64,000 bases of DNA, from positions 32,461,579 through 32,525,578 of the forward strand of contig OU342638.1 in NCBI GenBank assembly GCA_910589415.1, given 5' to 3'. A program made the position numbers and the translations under genes. The notes under the pieces were generated by a model. The model was given only the letters and a program-made list of their open reading frames with translations. It ran no database searches and was not told where the DNA came from. Below are positions 1 through 10,602 of this stretch, piece after piece. Position 1 is the stretch's first letter. Each line of letters starts with the position of its first letter. Source of the DNA: Malachius bipustulatus (lineage: Eukaryota; Arthropoda; Insecta; Coleoptera; Melyridae).

Positions 1-551
1 AAACAGTGGCTCTATTCATCACAGTGGTGACAATAATATGGTGTCCACTTTCACGCCATTGTGCTGAAACGTCAAATTGAGTTCCTATCATTGTCAACAT
101 TGTGCTGATGTTATACAGAGAGTTGCGCACGGCCGCCTTCTATAAATTATTATTGTCACAATTCAAAAAATTCCCGCTTCTTTTCGTTAATCGAAGCAAA
201 TCATTCATTGAAAAGATTAAAAGGTAGTGAGATGAATGAACTTACAAACACTAACTGCTGGCAAGCCTGTCCTAAAGCACTGCCTCCTAGCAATCGCATC
301 TAAACTGGACGCATGCGCTACCCTATGTGATGGCGGGTGCCTAAAACACATACACATGTTATCATTGATAAACAGAAACAATAACAACAACAACAAACAA
401 TAATTATATAATAATACTTAAACAAGGACAACGAGGATTGTGACAATGGCGTGTGGATAAAACGTCAAAATTGTCTTTATAATGATGGATTGGGTCGATT
501 TTTCAGCGCTCATTATCGCTAAGTAATCACTACCGGTAATTTGATGTTTTC
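1..551. other. AT-rich DNA, no gene seen
   Basis: No open frame with splice sites, repeat structure or recognisable domain was found here. The short open frames contain no motif and look like chance. Confidence 0.6.
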
Positions 552-791
552 TACAGGGTGATCCAGTTTCAATCGACTCATAAAAGGTCGATTTTCTGGT
601 CTTCACCCTTCTTAAGCACTGGGTGGAATATGCAAGAAAAAGGTTTTTTTCAGGAACAATTCCACGGAAAAGGTGACTGGAGTGAAAAAAGCTCCAATAA
701 AAGATTAAAATTATTTTTGATCAGGCAAAAAGTAACAAAAAAACCTTTTAACTCGTTGGATATTATTGGATCAAAATTGGATCACCCTGTA
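552..791. mobile_element. MITE with CAGGGTG ends, TA target duplication
   Basis: The segment 554-789 begins CAGGGTGATCCA and ends with the reverse complement TGGATCACCCTG. It is flanked by TA at 552-553 and 790-791. At 236 bp with no transposase frame, it fits a non-autonomous element moved by a Tc1/mariner-type transposase, which targets TA. The 105-residue open frame across it has no domain and is treated as chance. Confidence 0.7.
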
Positions 792-894
792 TATCAGACA
801 GAGCAACCTACAGAGAGGGGAGAGATTTTTCTCTACGCACTGATGCTCAACCTTAACCTCTTTTGGTCTCTTTGATCCAGATATTTATTTTGCT

Positions 895-1650
895 TTACAT
901 GATTTCAATCTAACTCGACTTATTCTTGTTTATTTTCTTAACATTGACCGATAAATTATCGGTAATTGACATTTTAGGCAATACACAAGTTAAAGTTGCG
1001 AAGAAGAGTGCTCCGGTAATTTAATTTTTTTGAGAGAAGCATCTAGAATCTAACTCGATTCATCCGTGATTTTTTTCTTAAGAAAAAAGCGATAAATAAT
1101 TTAAAGCATCTGATCTTTCCTTCTTTTTCACCTTATTTAATGGTAGGTATATAAAATACGGAAGAATATTTTTTAATATAGGTAAGTTAGTAGTCGGAGG
1201 AGCTAATTTTAAAAAAGAAAATTTAAATCAGCTTCGTTCAAGCTTCATTTCTTTGACCTTTTTGGAGAGAGTTGTTGATTAAAATTAATTATTTTACGAG
1301 AATAATCTCGACTTAGTCTCGATTTATTCTTGTTTATTTTCTCAGCAAAAATCGATAAAGTTGCCGGGCGCTTGATAACGATATCGATAATAATAATTGT
1401 TATAAATTCAAATATGTAATTTTGACTTATTAATTCTTAACACAAACACAGTGAGTTTGAATTTCTGAATTTCACACAGTCCAATTTAGTTTATTGTTGT
1501 TTTTGGGACTACAAATTTAGTCCTTCTTTTGATCAAGAGGTAGATTCACTTAAAATTTAATTACTCCATGAGAATTATCTCGAATACGATCAGGTTCATC
1601 TTTGTTTATTTTCCTCATGAAAAGACGATAAGGGTAACAAGAGTTTGGTA
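895..1650. repeat. Diverged tandem copies, about four
   Basis: A block resembling 'tct-cga-ttattcttgtttattttct' followed by 'cgataa' recurs near 905, 1047, 1305 and 1572, with heavily diverged spacers. This suggests an old, decayed tandem array. No coding potential was seen. Confidence 0.4.
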
Positions 1651-2148
1651 ACGATGACAGCAATAATCGTAAGTCGAATTATGTGATCTTGTCTATTTTT
1701 CCAGTTTACTTATCATAGAAATTAGAGAGAATTGTAAACAAAATGCAAATCTGGATCAGAAATCAAAATAAGTAGTCGAAAAATCACCCCTCTTTACTCT
1801 CATACATTCTGTCATAAGTTCAAAAATTGAGCAGCTACTGAGATGACAGCCATAATGTATGACTCCCGTGGTGAGAGGAATCAAGCAATCAAGAGTAATT
1901 ACCGGACTCTTCGTTGCTTAGTTCCCCTCCCCAACCGTTCATCATGCTGGTAAATTATTTCGACGCCGTCTCATCCATCCACAAGATCAAATATTTAAAG
2001 GCCTCATCCCTCATCTCTTCCAGTTTCCTGTAACAAGTCCGTCATGTGCTCATGTATCCGGATCCAACCCTCCTCATTTCATCAACAGTTGGCTGGTGAC
2101 CACCCTCATCATCCCCGTAACAAGGATACGTCGTCCCTGCTCTATCAC

Positions 2149-2394
2149 CTGTTATTTCCTATCGATAGCGGCGGCTTGGCCTTGTCAATGCTCTCGCCTC
2201 GCTCGAAGCTGGCCTGGTGGCTGGTGGGCGCGCTGCGGCTCACCGCGAGGGAGGCGTTCTCCCCGGGAGGTAGCAGGGGGGCGCATGGGGCGCTCGTGAG
2301 GGCGGGAAGCGTTTGAGTCGTCACGGTGGGCGCCTCCGTCCGGGACACCCACGTCTGCTCGAGGATCGGCGTGGGCGAGTGAGATGTCAGGGGG
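2149..2394 (-). CDS. Internal exon, Ser/Thr/Pro-rich protein (unidentified)
   Basis: On the minus strand a 246-bp open segment starts after a tttcag acceptor (2395-2400) and ends at a CAG|GTGATA donor (intron GT at 2148-2147). The exon is phase 2 at both ends and divisible by three, so it could be skipped without a frameshift. It is much more GC-rich than its surroundings. The 82 residues are rich in Ser, Thr, Pro and Ala, without a globular motif; a central PALTSAPCAPLLPPGENASL stretch and a terminal ERGESIDKAKPPL stretch look disordered. I do not recognise the family. Strand and position would allow it to be a cytoplasmic-linker exon of the channel gene whose PAS exon lies at 27917-28147, but that exon ends in phase 1, so at least one other exon would have to lie between. 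The plus-strand frames over the same bases are poorer. Confidence 0.5.
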
Positions 2395-2649
2395 CTGAAA
2401 CGTGTTATGGCGAGATGATGAAAAGGGAGTTTTTGTTTGGGAGGGTGATTAGGTACCATTGTTCTAGGGTGTCGGCCTCCTCCTCGGCAGCGGTGACATC
2501 ACTCGGGGGCGTCAGGTAGCCGGCTAGACGTAGCCCCCGTCCTCGCAGGCTAGATCCTAGCCTTAAACTCTGTCTAAAGCTTGCTCTCGCTCTATCAACT
2601 GAAAAATTACAATTAATATCTTTTTTAACCCCTCAACCTCCCAAATATC

Positions 2650-2815
2650 ATTTTAAGCCTGCCACTCATCTGACGAACGTTCGTATTACCGAACTTCTAG
2701 GAATGAGAACTCACTATCGAGCTCTCACTTCATATATATGACGAAATTGTTGTGACAATGCGAACGAATGCAAACGTTCGTCAGGTGATGAATGATCGGC
2801 TTTATAGCAACAGCT
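2650..2815. mobile_element. Possible foldback/MITE relic
   Basis: Imperfect inverted arms: the TCATCTGACGAACGTTCG region near 2667 pairs with CGTTCGTCAGGTGATGA near 2776. The outer flanks also pair weakly. No clear target duplication was found. Confidence 0.3.
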
Positions 2816-3111
2816 ACTCAAAACGCTCAAACTTACATTTACTAAGCCTATTTTTTTGAACTGGACTAGTTTCTAAAGATGCAGTCGGTAAAGTGGTCAA
2901 GTCTTCAAAGTTGATTATGATAAGGCTTATATCGTCTACGTCGCTTCGTATAGGCGCTATCACTTCTGAACATAGGAACTTTGATCCTGCAAAAAAAAAA
3001 GATCATTAATTCGTACATGTTGCTTATTCACAGGTAGCTTGGTACATAAAAAAACTTGGTACATCACATGGAGAATGAGGGTTGTCTTGAAAAAATCTTG
3101 AAATTTAGTCA
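2816..3111. other. AT-rich spacer, no gene seen
   Basis: No open frame or repeat of note, apart from a short A-run near 2991. Confidence 0.5.
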
Positions 3112-3183
3112 TTTAGGAATCGTTAAGAAATCGTTAAAGCATCATTGAGGAATCGTTAAGGAATCGTTAAGGGATCGTTAAAA
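3112..3183. repeat. Short tandem repeat, ~13-bp unit
   Basis: Units of the type GGAATCGTTAA recur five to six times with small changes. Confidence 0.6.
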
Positions 3184-3254
3184 TGTCCAATTTTGAACAG
3201 AGGAAAGTATTTACGATTCTAGATATCTTGACAGATAACAAGCCTATGGCTTGA

Positions 3255-5690
3255 CCCTATGGCTGAAATTAGTTTCTTACAGCTACTTGGTCATATTCAT
3301 AAGTTCAACCCGTTGCCTAAATTTGGTCTCTTGGAGCTAATTTACTCAGATTGGACTTTTGCAGCTAGTCTAGCACCTTAAGCAGATTAACTTTTCTAAA
3401 ACATTACTTCATTGACGAAAACTGGGCTTTTGGAGCTATTTCAGAACCCTAAGCAGATTCAATATAGCTTTAAGCACAACTCCATAGTCAACAAAATAGA
3501 ATCTTGTTGTCAGGTCTAGTCTTAGACCTGACTCCACTGCCCGAAATAGGGTTCTTTGAACTAGTTCAGCACCCGGAGCAGATTCCCCAGTGCAAAACTT
3601 GACTCCATTTACGAAAATTTGGAGTTACTTTAGCACCTAAAGCAGATTCACCACCACCCAAAAGTTCAACCCTGTCAAATGCAAAAATTTGCACCTTGTT
3701 ATCTAAAATTTTCGCTGTTGAAGCTAGATCAACATCTTAAGCGGATTAAACAACCTAAAGCTTAACTCCGCTGTCAAAAATAGCTCTCTTGGGGCTATTC
3801 TAGCACTTGAAGCAGATTTAATAGCCTAAAACTGGACCCATTGACTAAAAGTGAGCTTGTGGAGCTACTTACACACTTTAAGCTAAGTCACCAATCTAAG
3901 ACTTGACTCCGTTGCTTAAAACTGAGCTTCAGGAGCACCTTCACCAAATTCAGAAGCCTAAGCGGTGTAACTCCATTGTATGAAACTACTAACGCCACTG
4001 TCTGGACTCTTAGAGCTACCTTAGGTAGATTGATCTGTCTAAAACTTGGCACTGTTGCCTTAAACTGGCTTTTGGGCCAACTTCAGCACCTTAAAGTAAA
4101 TTCAGCAGTCTAGAACTAGTTTGACTGAAACTGGTCTGGCAACTTGAATTAGCCTAAAATTTGAACTCCCATTATCAAAAAATGGTCTTTTGGAGCTATT
4201 GGCACCTTTAGCGGTTTCAACAGTTTAAAGCTTAGCTCCACTGTCCAAAATTGGGCTCTTGGAGCTACTTTGAGCAGATTCACCAATGAAAGCTTGACAC
4301 TATTGCCGAAAACTGGGGCTTTGGAGTCACTTTAACACCTTAAATAAATGCACCAGTCAAAAACTTGACACTATTATCTAAAATTGAGCTTTTTGACATA
4401 CTTTTGCACCTTAAGTAGATTCACCTGTCTAAAACGTGACCTTATTATCTGAAAAACTGATCTTCTGATGCAACTGTGGCAACTTAAGCAAGATTCAGAA
4501 ACTAAGGAGAAACTCTATTATTTCAAATTAGGCTAACAACTAAAATCAGTTCCAAACTGGACTCAATTACAAAAAAATGAAATTTTGAGCAAAATCAGCA
4601 CCTTGAGCAGTTTCAACAGCTTAAAGCTTAGCCCCACTCTCCAAATTGGGCTCTTGGAGCTACTTTGAGCAGATTTACCAGTTCAAGATTGTAATTATTG
4701 CGTAGAACTGGGCTAGCAACGTATAAATTAGGCTAAAAGTGGACCTCAATTTGAAACCTGGGCTTTCGGAGCTACATCAGCATCTTGAGCCTGAAGCTCA
4801 ACTCCACTGCCCAATTGGATTCTTGGGGCTACTTAAAGCAGATCCATCACCCTAAAACTTGACCCCATTGTCTAAAATTGGGCTCTTAAGGCCATTTTGA
4901 GTAGAATTACCAGTTATTTTGACACTATTGCCTAAAATTGGGCTTTTGGAATTACCCTCAATAGATGCACCATTTTAAAACATGACCTCATTGTTTAAAA
5001 TTTGGTTTTTGGAGATATATGAGCACCTTAAACAGATTCGAAAATCTAAGTCGTAATTGTGCATTGTCTAAAACTGGGCTACCAGCCTAAAATACTCTAA
5101 TATCGAAAAATGGTCTTTTGGAGCTACATTAGCACTTTCAGCAGTTTTAACAGCTTGAACTTTAACTCCACTGACCAACAAAAGCTATTTTGAGCAGATT
5201 CACCTGTCAAGGCTTGACACTATTGCCGAAAACTGGGCTTTTGGAGGTCCGGCAACACCTTAAACAGATGCACCACTCCAAAACATGACCTCATTGTCCA
5301 AAATTTGGTTTTTGGAGCTATATGAACAGCATATTAAACCTGAAGGATAACTCCACTGTCCAATTGGGTTCTTGGGACTACTTAAAGCATCCACCACTCT
5401 AAAACTTGACCCAATTGACTAAAATTTGCTTTTTGGAGGTATATGAACACCTTAAGTAGATTCGGAAGTCTAAGGGTTAACTGCATTGCCTAAAACTGGG
5501 CTAGCAACTTAAATTAGGCTAAAAGTGGACATTGAAACCTGGGATTTTGGAGCTACATCAGCATCCTAAGCCTGAAGCTCAACTCCACTGGGTTGAGCAA
5601 TTGGGAAAAATTGGGTTCTTGGGGCTACTTAAACCAGAAACTTAAAACTTGATCAAATTGTTAAAAATTGGGCTTTTCTTAAAAAATTAA
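3255..5690. repeat. Degenerate tandem array, ~65-75 bp unit
   Basis: A motif set recurs for about 2.4 kb: 'cttttggagctact', then 'agcaccttaagcagattcacca', then 'ctaaaacttgactccattg', then 'taaaattgggct'. Anchor copies near 3790, 3850, 3924, 4008, 4071, 4186, 4256, 4318, 4390 and 4452 are mostly 60-84 bp apart, with one gap of about 115 bp where a unit is degraded. Units are strongly diverged with many indels, so this is an old array. No frame persists through it. Confidence 0.8.
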
Positions 5691-7490
5691 TCTTCTGAGA
5701 ACTTTACATTACATAATATCAGTTCAGTTTGTATCCTGCAGGATTGATCTCTATCCTTAGACTTCTGCTGAGAAAACTTTATATCCCCGATACACTTTAC
5801 ATTCCACCCCGGTAAAAACAAAGAGCTACTAATTCCCATTCAGATATTCAATTGCAAATAAAACCAAGTCGTATTGTCTAAAACCTCTCAGAGGTTTCCT
5901 CTTAACTACCGTTTAATCACACTGAGGAGAACTTCGCAGTTTCTCACAATACACAATTCACTTAAACCCCAAATACAGCTCCCAGAATCCACCCTTGAGG
6001 GTTTACAAACTCGAAATCCGACTTGGAATTAATCATGCCCCATTGAGTTTATTATCAGGGTTGGTTCACATTTATAATGCACGTCGTAGCTAGGTGTAGG
6101 TATGAATTATATAAAATTAGAAGAGTATCCGCGTATTTTACAATGGGTGCGAATGATTTGCTATTCAGAGCAGGTGGATAACATCAGTATTCAGATGGCA
6201 TTACAAGGGGTGCCCGGGGCGGAAACCTCCCGCAAGATGAAAGATATTGAAAAGAGCTGAAACGGGAATTATGCAGCTGTGAAATTGTAACTTTAAAATT
6301 CACTTCGCACGTTTGTAGGCTTTAAGAGACTTTGAAGTTTCCCTATGAAAGCTCCAGTCCTTCTGTCGGCTCTACGCGATAAAAACTCTCCATAACTTCG
6401 TTAGATTCGGGAAACACACAAGCAAACAAATGAGCGATGAAAAGACGTCGTCTCGGATCCAATCTCTTTGCTCGAGATTTCATGTCGCAAAAATGATAAA
6501 TTCAAAAAAAATCCCTCGATGTAAACAGAGCCGATGCATCAATCTTTCACTTACTTTTATTGAATTCTTCTTCGACGACGGAGCGATCCATTATAATTTT
6601 ACGTCAAGTCTGAGAGGGAGCGATTTAGGGGAATAATTCGAGATTCAAGCAATCCCGCTGCTCGACGGTTGCATTAAAGAAAAACGAGGATGACTCGGAT
6701 AGAAACGGGAGAAGTTTGCCTTTCGCATAAGGAACTATTGATAAATCATAGAACAGTCCGCCGGAGTTGAACTAGCATCGGGGCACTTCTGGATGCCACA
6801 AACAGGGTGCAGTAGAGAGATCAATAAATGTGTAAATTCGGTCAAAAACATCCCACTTATCTTCACATAAGTACAAACCCGACAATTATCACTTAACTAA
6901 TATAACCCCTTAAGATTAAACTATAATTATTGTTCCTCGAAACCACCACCCCCACTCTTTTTTTCTTCACTACAACAACCATCTCGCGTCCATCTGGTTG
7001 GCTCGAAATTTGCAATAATACCTTTCAGCATAAGCACCATAAGCACCAGCACCAGCGTCAATAAAACACTAAGACAAACCACCCCCAACTTAAGTTATGT
7101 AACAACGATGTATAATTTTATTATCACTTACACATAAAAGCTCGATTTGTGCGTTTCGTATTAGAGTTGAGATAAGAGATTGGCAGTTGTTGTAGTAGTA
7201 GTAGTTGTAGCATCGCCGAGAGTTGATTTCACCCCTTTCGCCGTTAACGTGACGGTCGCGTGGATACCTGGAAGGCGACTACTGATACGGGGCGTTTGGC
7301 CAAGTCGAAGGAGAAGACGTTGCATAAGCGGCTCGTTTGCGTGATTAAGGGTCCCGATTTATTGGTCGACTTCTTATGCAGATTTATGACGTGAATACGT
7401 TTGCGTTTCGTGTCTCGGAATTCTTACCTTTTTTTTCTTCTTTTTTGTAGATTAGCGCGGTGAATGATCAGAGATGGAGATATTGAATAA
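5691..7490. other. Non-repetitive spacer, no gene supported
   Basis: The 68-residue open frame at 6430-6636 has no domain and no matching splice context. Short simple repeats occur near 7024-7050 (CACCATAAG/CACCAG) and 7192-7204 (GTA). A moderately GC-rich patch at 7230-7340 has no long open frame. Confidence 0.5.
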
Positions 7491-8830
7491 TTTATCCTCA
7501 AAATGGTCTGTGTATTTTTCGTTTGGTCAAGTATCGGTTTGGTAATGATCGGTCATATTTTTTATATTATACAGGGTGCTGATAAATTTTCTGTTATTAT
7601 TTTTTAGGGGCGATAATCAGAGCTTTTCAAAATATCCTTCAAAAGTATTTAAAAATTCAATTACCAAATACTCTGCTTTATAGAAAGGATTTCTAGTACC
7701 AAATACCTACTCAAGAAAAGTAATTGAAATTTACAGAAAATAGAGTATTTTAAATATTCTGTAGTATTTGAAATGCCAAAAGATTATTTGAAATGCAAAA
7801 TGGTGTATGAATTTTTTGTTAGGTCATATATTTAAATGATCAATTTATTTTTTATATTATACAGGGAGGGGGAGTCTTCTGTTATTATTTCTTAGGGGTG
7901 ATAGTCAGAGTTGTTTCAAATACCCATCAAAAGTATTTGAAAATTCAATTACCAAATACCATGCTTTATAGAAAATATTTCTAATATGAAATACTCAAAA
8001 AATTAAAATTTACAGCACATTAATGCCCGTATTCACAAACGATAATTTCCTAAATAATTACGTAATTATTTAAATGAGTGAGATGGAGATATGCAGTTTT
8101 TTTGCAATAGAATGAGATGGGGATAATTGATTACGTAATTATTTTGGAAATTATCGTTTGTGAATACGGGCATAAGTATTTCAAATATTCTATAGTATTT
8201 GAAATACCACAAGTTTAGTTGAAATATAAAATGGTCTATGTATTTTTTGTTAGGTCAAGTATTCAAAATGATCAATTTTTTTATATTATACTGCTATTTT
8301 TTTAGGTTTGATATCCAGAGCTGTTCCAAATACCAATCAAAATTATTTGCAAATTCAATTACCAAAAAATTTTCTTTATAGAAAGGTTTGAAATACCAAA
8401 TACTCAAAAGAAATATTTGAAAGTTACAGCAAATAAAGTATTTCAAATATTCTCTAGTATTTGATATAAAGTAGTTTATTTGAAATACGACATGGTCTAA
8501 GTATTTTTTGTCAAGTCAGGTATTTAAAACGAACAGTTTTTTTACATTATACAGGGTGCTGGTGAGTTTTTTTGTCATTTTTTATGGGTGATAATCAGAG
8601 CTGTTCTAAATACTCATCAAAAGTATTTTCAAATTCAATTACCAAATACTCTGCTTTATACAAAGGATTTCAAATACCAAACACTCGAGGGAAGTAATTG
8701 AAATTTCAAATATTCTCTAGTATTTGAAATTCCAAATATTTATCTGAAATTCCACAAGTTTTATTTCAAATACCCAAAAATTATTCTAAGGTTTTCAAAT
8801 CCTTTGTGTGTATTTGAAACACTACAAATT
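7490..8830. repeat. Diverged tandem array, ~300-350 bp unit
   Basis: About four copies of a unit are seen: 'aaatggtctatgtatttttt', 'tatattatacaggg', 'tgataatcagagctgtt', 'caattaccaaatactctgctttata', then runs of 'tatttgaaatacc'. Starts lie near 7500, 7798, 8225 and 8485. The ACAGGG core resembles a MITE terminus, so the array may have grown from a MITE. Relics of the same text occur at 12400-12710. Confidence 0.75.
8021..8175. mobile_element. Harbinger-like MITE with 45-bp TIRs
   Basis: The element 8024-8172 (149 bp) begins TGCCCGTATTCACAAACGAT and ends with its reverse complement. The first ~43 bases of the arms match with one difference. It is flanked by TAA on both sides (8021-8023, 8173-8175), the TWA target duplication typical of PIF/Harbinger elements. 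It sits inside one unit of the surrounding array and interrupts it cleanly, so it arrived after amplification. A near-match to one end (GCCCGTATTCAT) occurs alone near 8945. Confidence 0.85.
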
Positions 8831-9055
8831 GTACTTCTGTTGACAAAATCTACCTTCAAAGTTTTGAATTTTGTGATGAAAGTGATGTCACACGTTGGAA
8901 ACTATTTCCAGATTTCCTCAGCTCGAAAATGGTTCAGACTTTGGCCCGTATTCATAGAAATCTCCTTCTAATGCATATAAGCTGTACACCTCCCTGTATC
9001 TCGTTTATTTGATTATTTTCGAGATATTACTGGGCAGGAAACCTTTCTGGATAAA
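8831..9055. other. Spacer before the LTR element
   Basis: Only a lone MITE-end-like string near 8945 was noted. Confidence 0.4.
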
Positions 9056-9059
9056 GGCA

Positions 9060-9356
9060 TGTAACAATTTTTACTTAATTGTTCTTCGGGTTCGTTTATC
9101 GATTGGTAAAACTCAGATATTATTTTCAACTAATTTAATAACAATGATGACTATTTATTTTTACACCACCAAATAAGTACTACTTATCTATTTTCCATTT
9201 ATATTACACCCAAATTACGGCTTACTATTTTTCAACTGTCATTTTTCGGAGAGACGCCATCCAGACGGTTACTCCAGAAACCTACGTCAGGATCGCGCCA
9301 GCTGCCGGCGCTGCCATGTTGCACGCCCGGGCAATTGAGAGCGAAATCTCGTTACA
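9060..9356 (-). repeat. 3' LTR of the gypsy element
   Basis: This 297-bp copy is nearly identical to 11814-12110. It starts and ends with the perfect short inverted repeat TGTAAC/GTTACA. It supplies the stop codon (9352-9354) of the last open frame. Confidence 0.95.
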
Positions 9357-10602
9357 CTGCCCCCTCCTTAAAGAGTAAAGACCTTTCGTCCCGAAAGGTA
9401 GTCTTCTCCGGACGATGTAGATATCGGCAGGCTGATCCGTTTCTGCAGCCTGATGTCTGGTAGAAGTAGCAGTCAATGGTCCTCTCTCCTCCGGCCCTTC
9501 GGTTGAAGCTGCACACCAGGACGTCAATCCCCGTATGTCGAAACAGGACCTCCAACATACTTCGGACAACACGCCAATCCAAACTATCCCTTCCACATGC
9601 CAATTTTGGTATCGCCAAGTTAGTCTCATTGTTGGCCACCATCACTTCCCTGAGTCTGGTGAGAGCATTCCATAAATCGCGGTAGGTTGGTTTTTCTTGT
9701 GACCTTTCTTTGATGACTAAGTGGTAGATACTTCTTCTCACTCCCCCTTCCATGTGCTTAATTCGTAGTGCGTCTCCTAACCGAGGGTTTTGCTTCCGTA
9801 GCTCATCAAGTTGGCCAAATTTTGCTCGGAAGACATTTGCGATTCCTCGGTACATCAGAAGGTCTCTTGCGACGCAATGAGCCAAGCTGTAATGCGAAGG
9901 TACGTCAAAAAGGCCACCGGGCTCCTCTCGAACCACACCAAACCAAGACCTATGTGTGCCTGTGTGCAAGGCCATGAAATCTTCGAATGAGCAGTCGTTG
10001 TCCCATGTGATCACCCTGGCTTCTGCTGTTGGATCGTCATTGTCTCCAACATAAGGTGTTAATCGGTTGAAGTGGACAACTCTTGGTTTTCCCCTGGGCT
10101 GCTTCTGAATTCTATATACCACATCGTTGATCCTTGCTAGCACTCGATTAGGACCCTCCCACGACGACTGTAGTTTTGGTGATAGACCTCGACGTCGTTG
10201 AGGATTATGAAGCCAGACCATATCTCCGAGTTGGTAGCCGCCTTCCTGCGCTTTGATGTCATAAACCTCCTTCATTCGGTCGCTAGCATCCTGTATATGC
10301 ACCCGTGCTCGTTCGTGCATATCGTCCATCTTCTTACGGAGCTCGCTGACATAGTCCTCCCCAGCAACCTCTGCTCCCGGAGGGCACCCAAACTGCAAGT
10401 CGCAAGGCAACCTCAATTCTCGTCCCATTACGATCTTCGCCGGTGTTTGGCCCGTGGTTTCGTGTACGGCAGATCTGTAGGCTAACAGAAAGAGGTGCAG
10501 ACATTTGTCCCAGTCCCTTTGGTGGTCAGAGACAACCTTTGATAAATATCGGTTCATGGTGCGGTTCATGCGTTCCACCATTCCATCAGATTGCGGATGC
10601 AA
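9352..10602 (-). CDS. Integrase C-terminus fused to TARG1-like macro domain and CCCH zinc finger
   Basis: The 416-codon open frame is the 3' part of pol. Residues 1-60 are the end of the integrase core; E10 in the DGMVERMNR motif is the catalytic Glu. Residues ~125-190 are a GPY/F-like C-terminal domain (WEGP, RVVHFNRLTPY). Residues ~232-367 form a macro domain closest to human TARG1/OARD1: SLAHCVARDLL, GIANVFRAKFG, an IYHLVIKER segment (K298 at the catalytic Lys position), KPTY, and LACGRDSLDW (D339 at the catalytic Asp position). TARG1 hydrolyses O-acetyl-ADP-ribose and removes ADP-ribose from glutamate. The phosphate-binding loop has MYRGIA where TARG1 has MGAGIA, which may alter activity. 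Residues 378-396 are a C-x7-C-x5-C-x3-H zinc finger, usually RNA-binding. The frame runs through the polypurine tract and stops inside the LTR. The listed start is only where the frame opens after a frameshift; the true protein would begin far upstream. Confidence 0.9.
   Translation of the reverse strand: MHPQSDGMVERMNRTMNRYLSKVVSDHQRDWDKCLHLFLLAYRSAVHETTGQTPAKIVMGRELRLPCDLQFGCPPGAEVAGEDYVSELRKKMDDMHERARVHIQDASDRMKEVYDIKAQEGGYQLGDMVWLHNPQRRRGLSPKLQSSWEGPNRVLARINDVVYRIQKQPRGKPRVVHFNRLTPYVGDNDDPTAEARVITWDNDCSFEDFMALHTGTHRSWFGVVREEPGGLFDVPSHYSLAHCVARDLLMYRGIANVFRAKFGQLDELRKQNPRLGDALRIKHMEGGVRRSIYHLVIKERSQEKPTYRDLWNALTRLREVMVANNETNLAIPKLACGRDSLDWRVVRSMLEVLFRHTGIDVLVCSFNRRAGGERTIDCYFYQTSGCRNGSACRYLHRPEKTTFRDERSLLFKEGAV
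9357..9369 (-). promoter_or_regulatory. Polypurine tract (plus-strand primer)
   Basis: On the minus strand AAGGAGGGGGCAG abuts the 3' LTR, the usual place for plus-strand DNA priming. It is also coding, giving the last residues of the CCCH protein. Confidence 0.85.

Noticed and set aside
558..875. 105-residue open frame on the plus strand
   Set aside because: It lies across a MITE, has no domain, and its composition is that of AT-rich non-coding DNA.
2044..2519. Three plus-strand open frames over the GC-rich island
   Set aside because: The minus strand has matching splice sites in frame; the plus-strand frames are shadows of GC-rich DNA.
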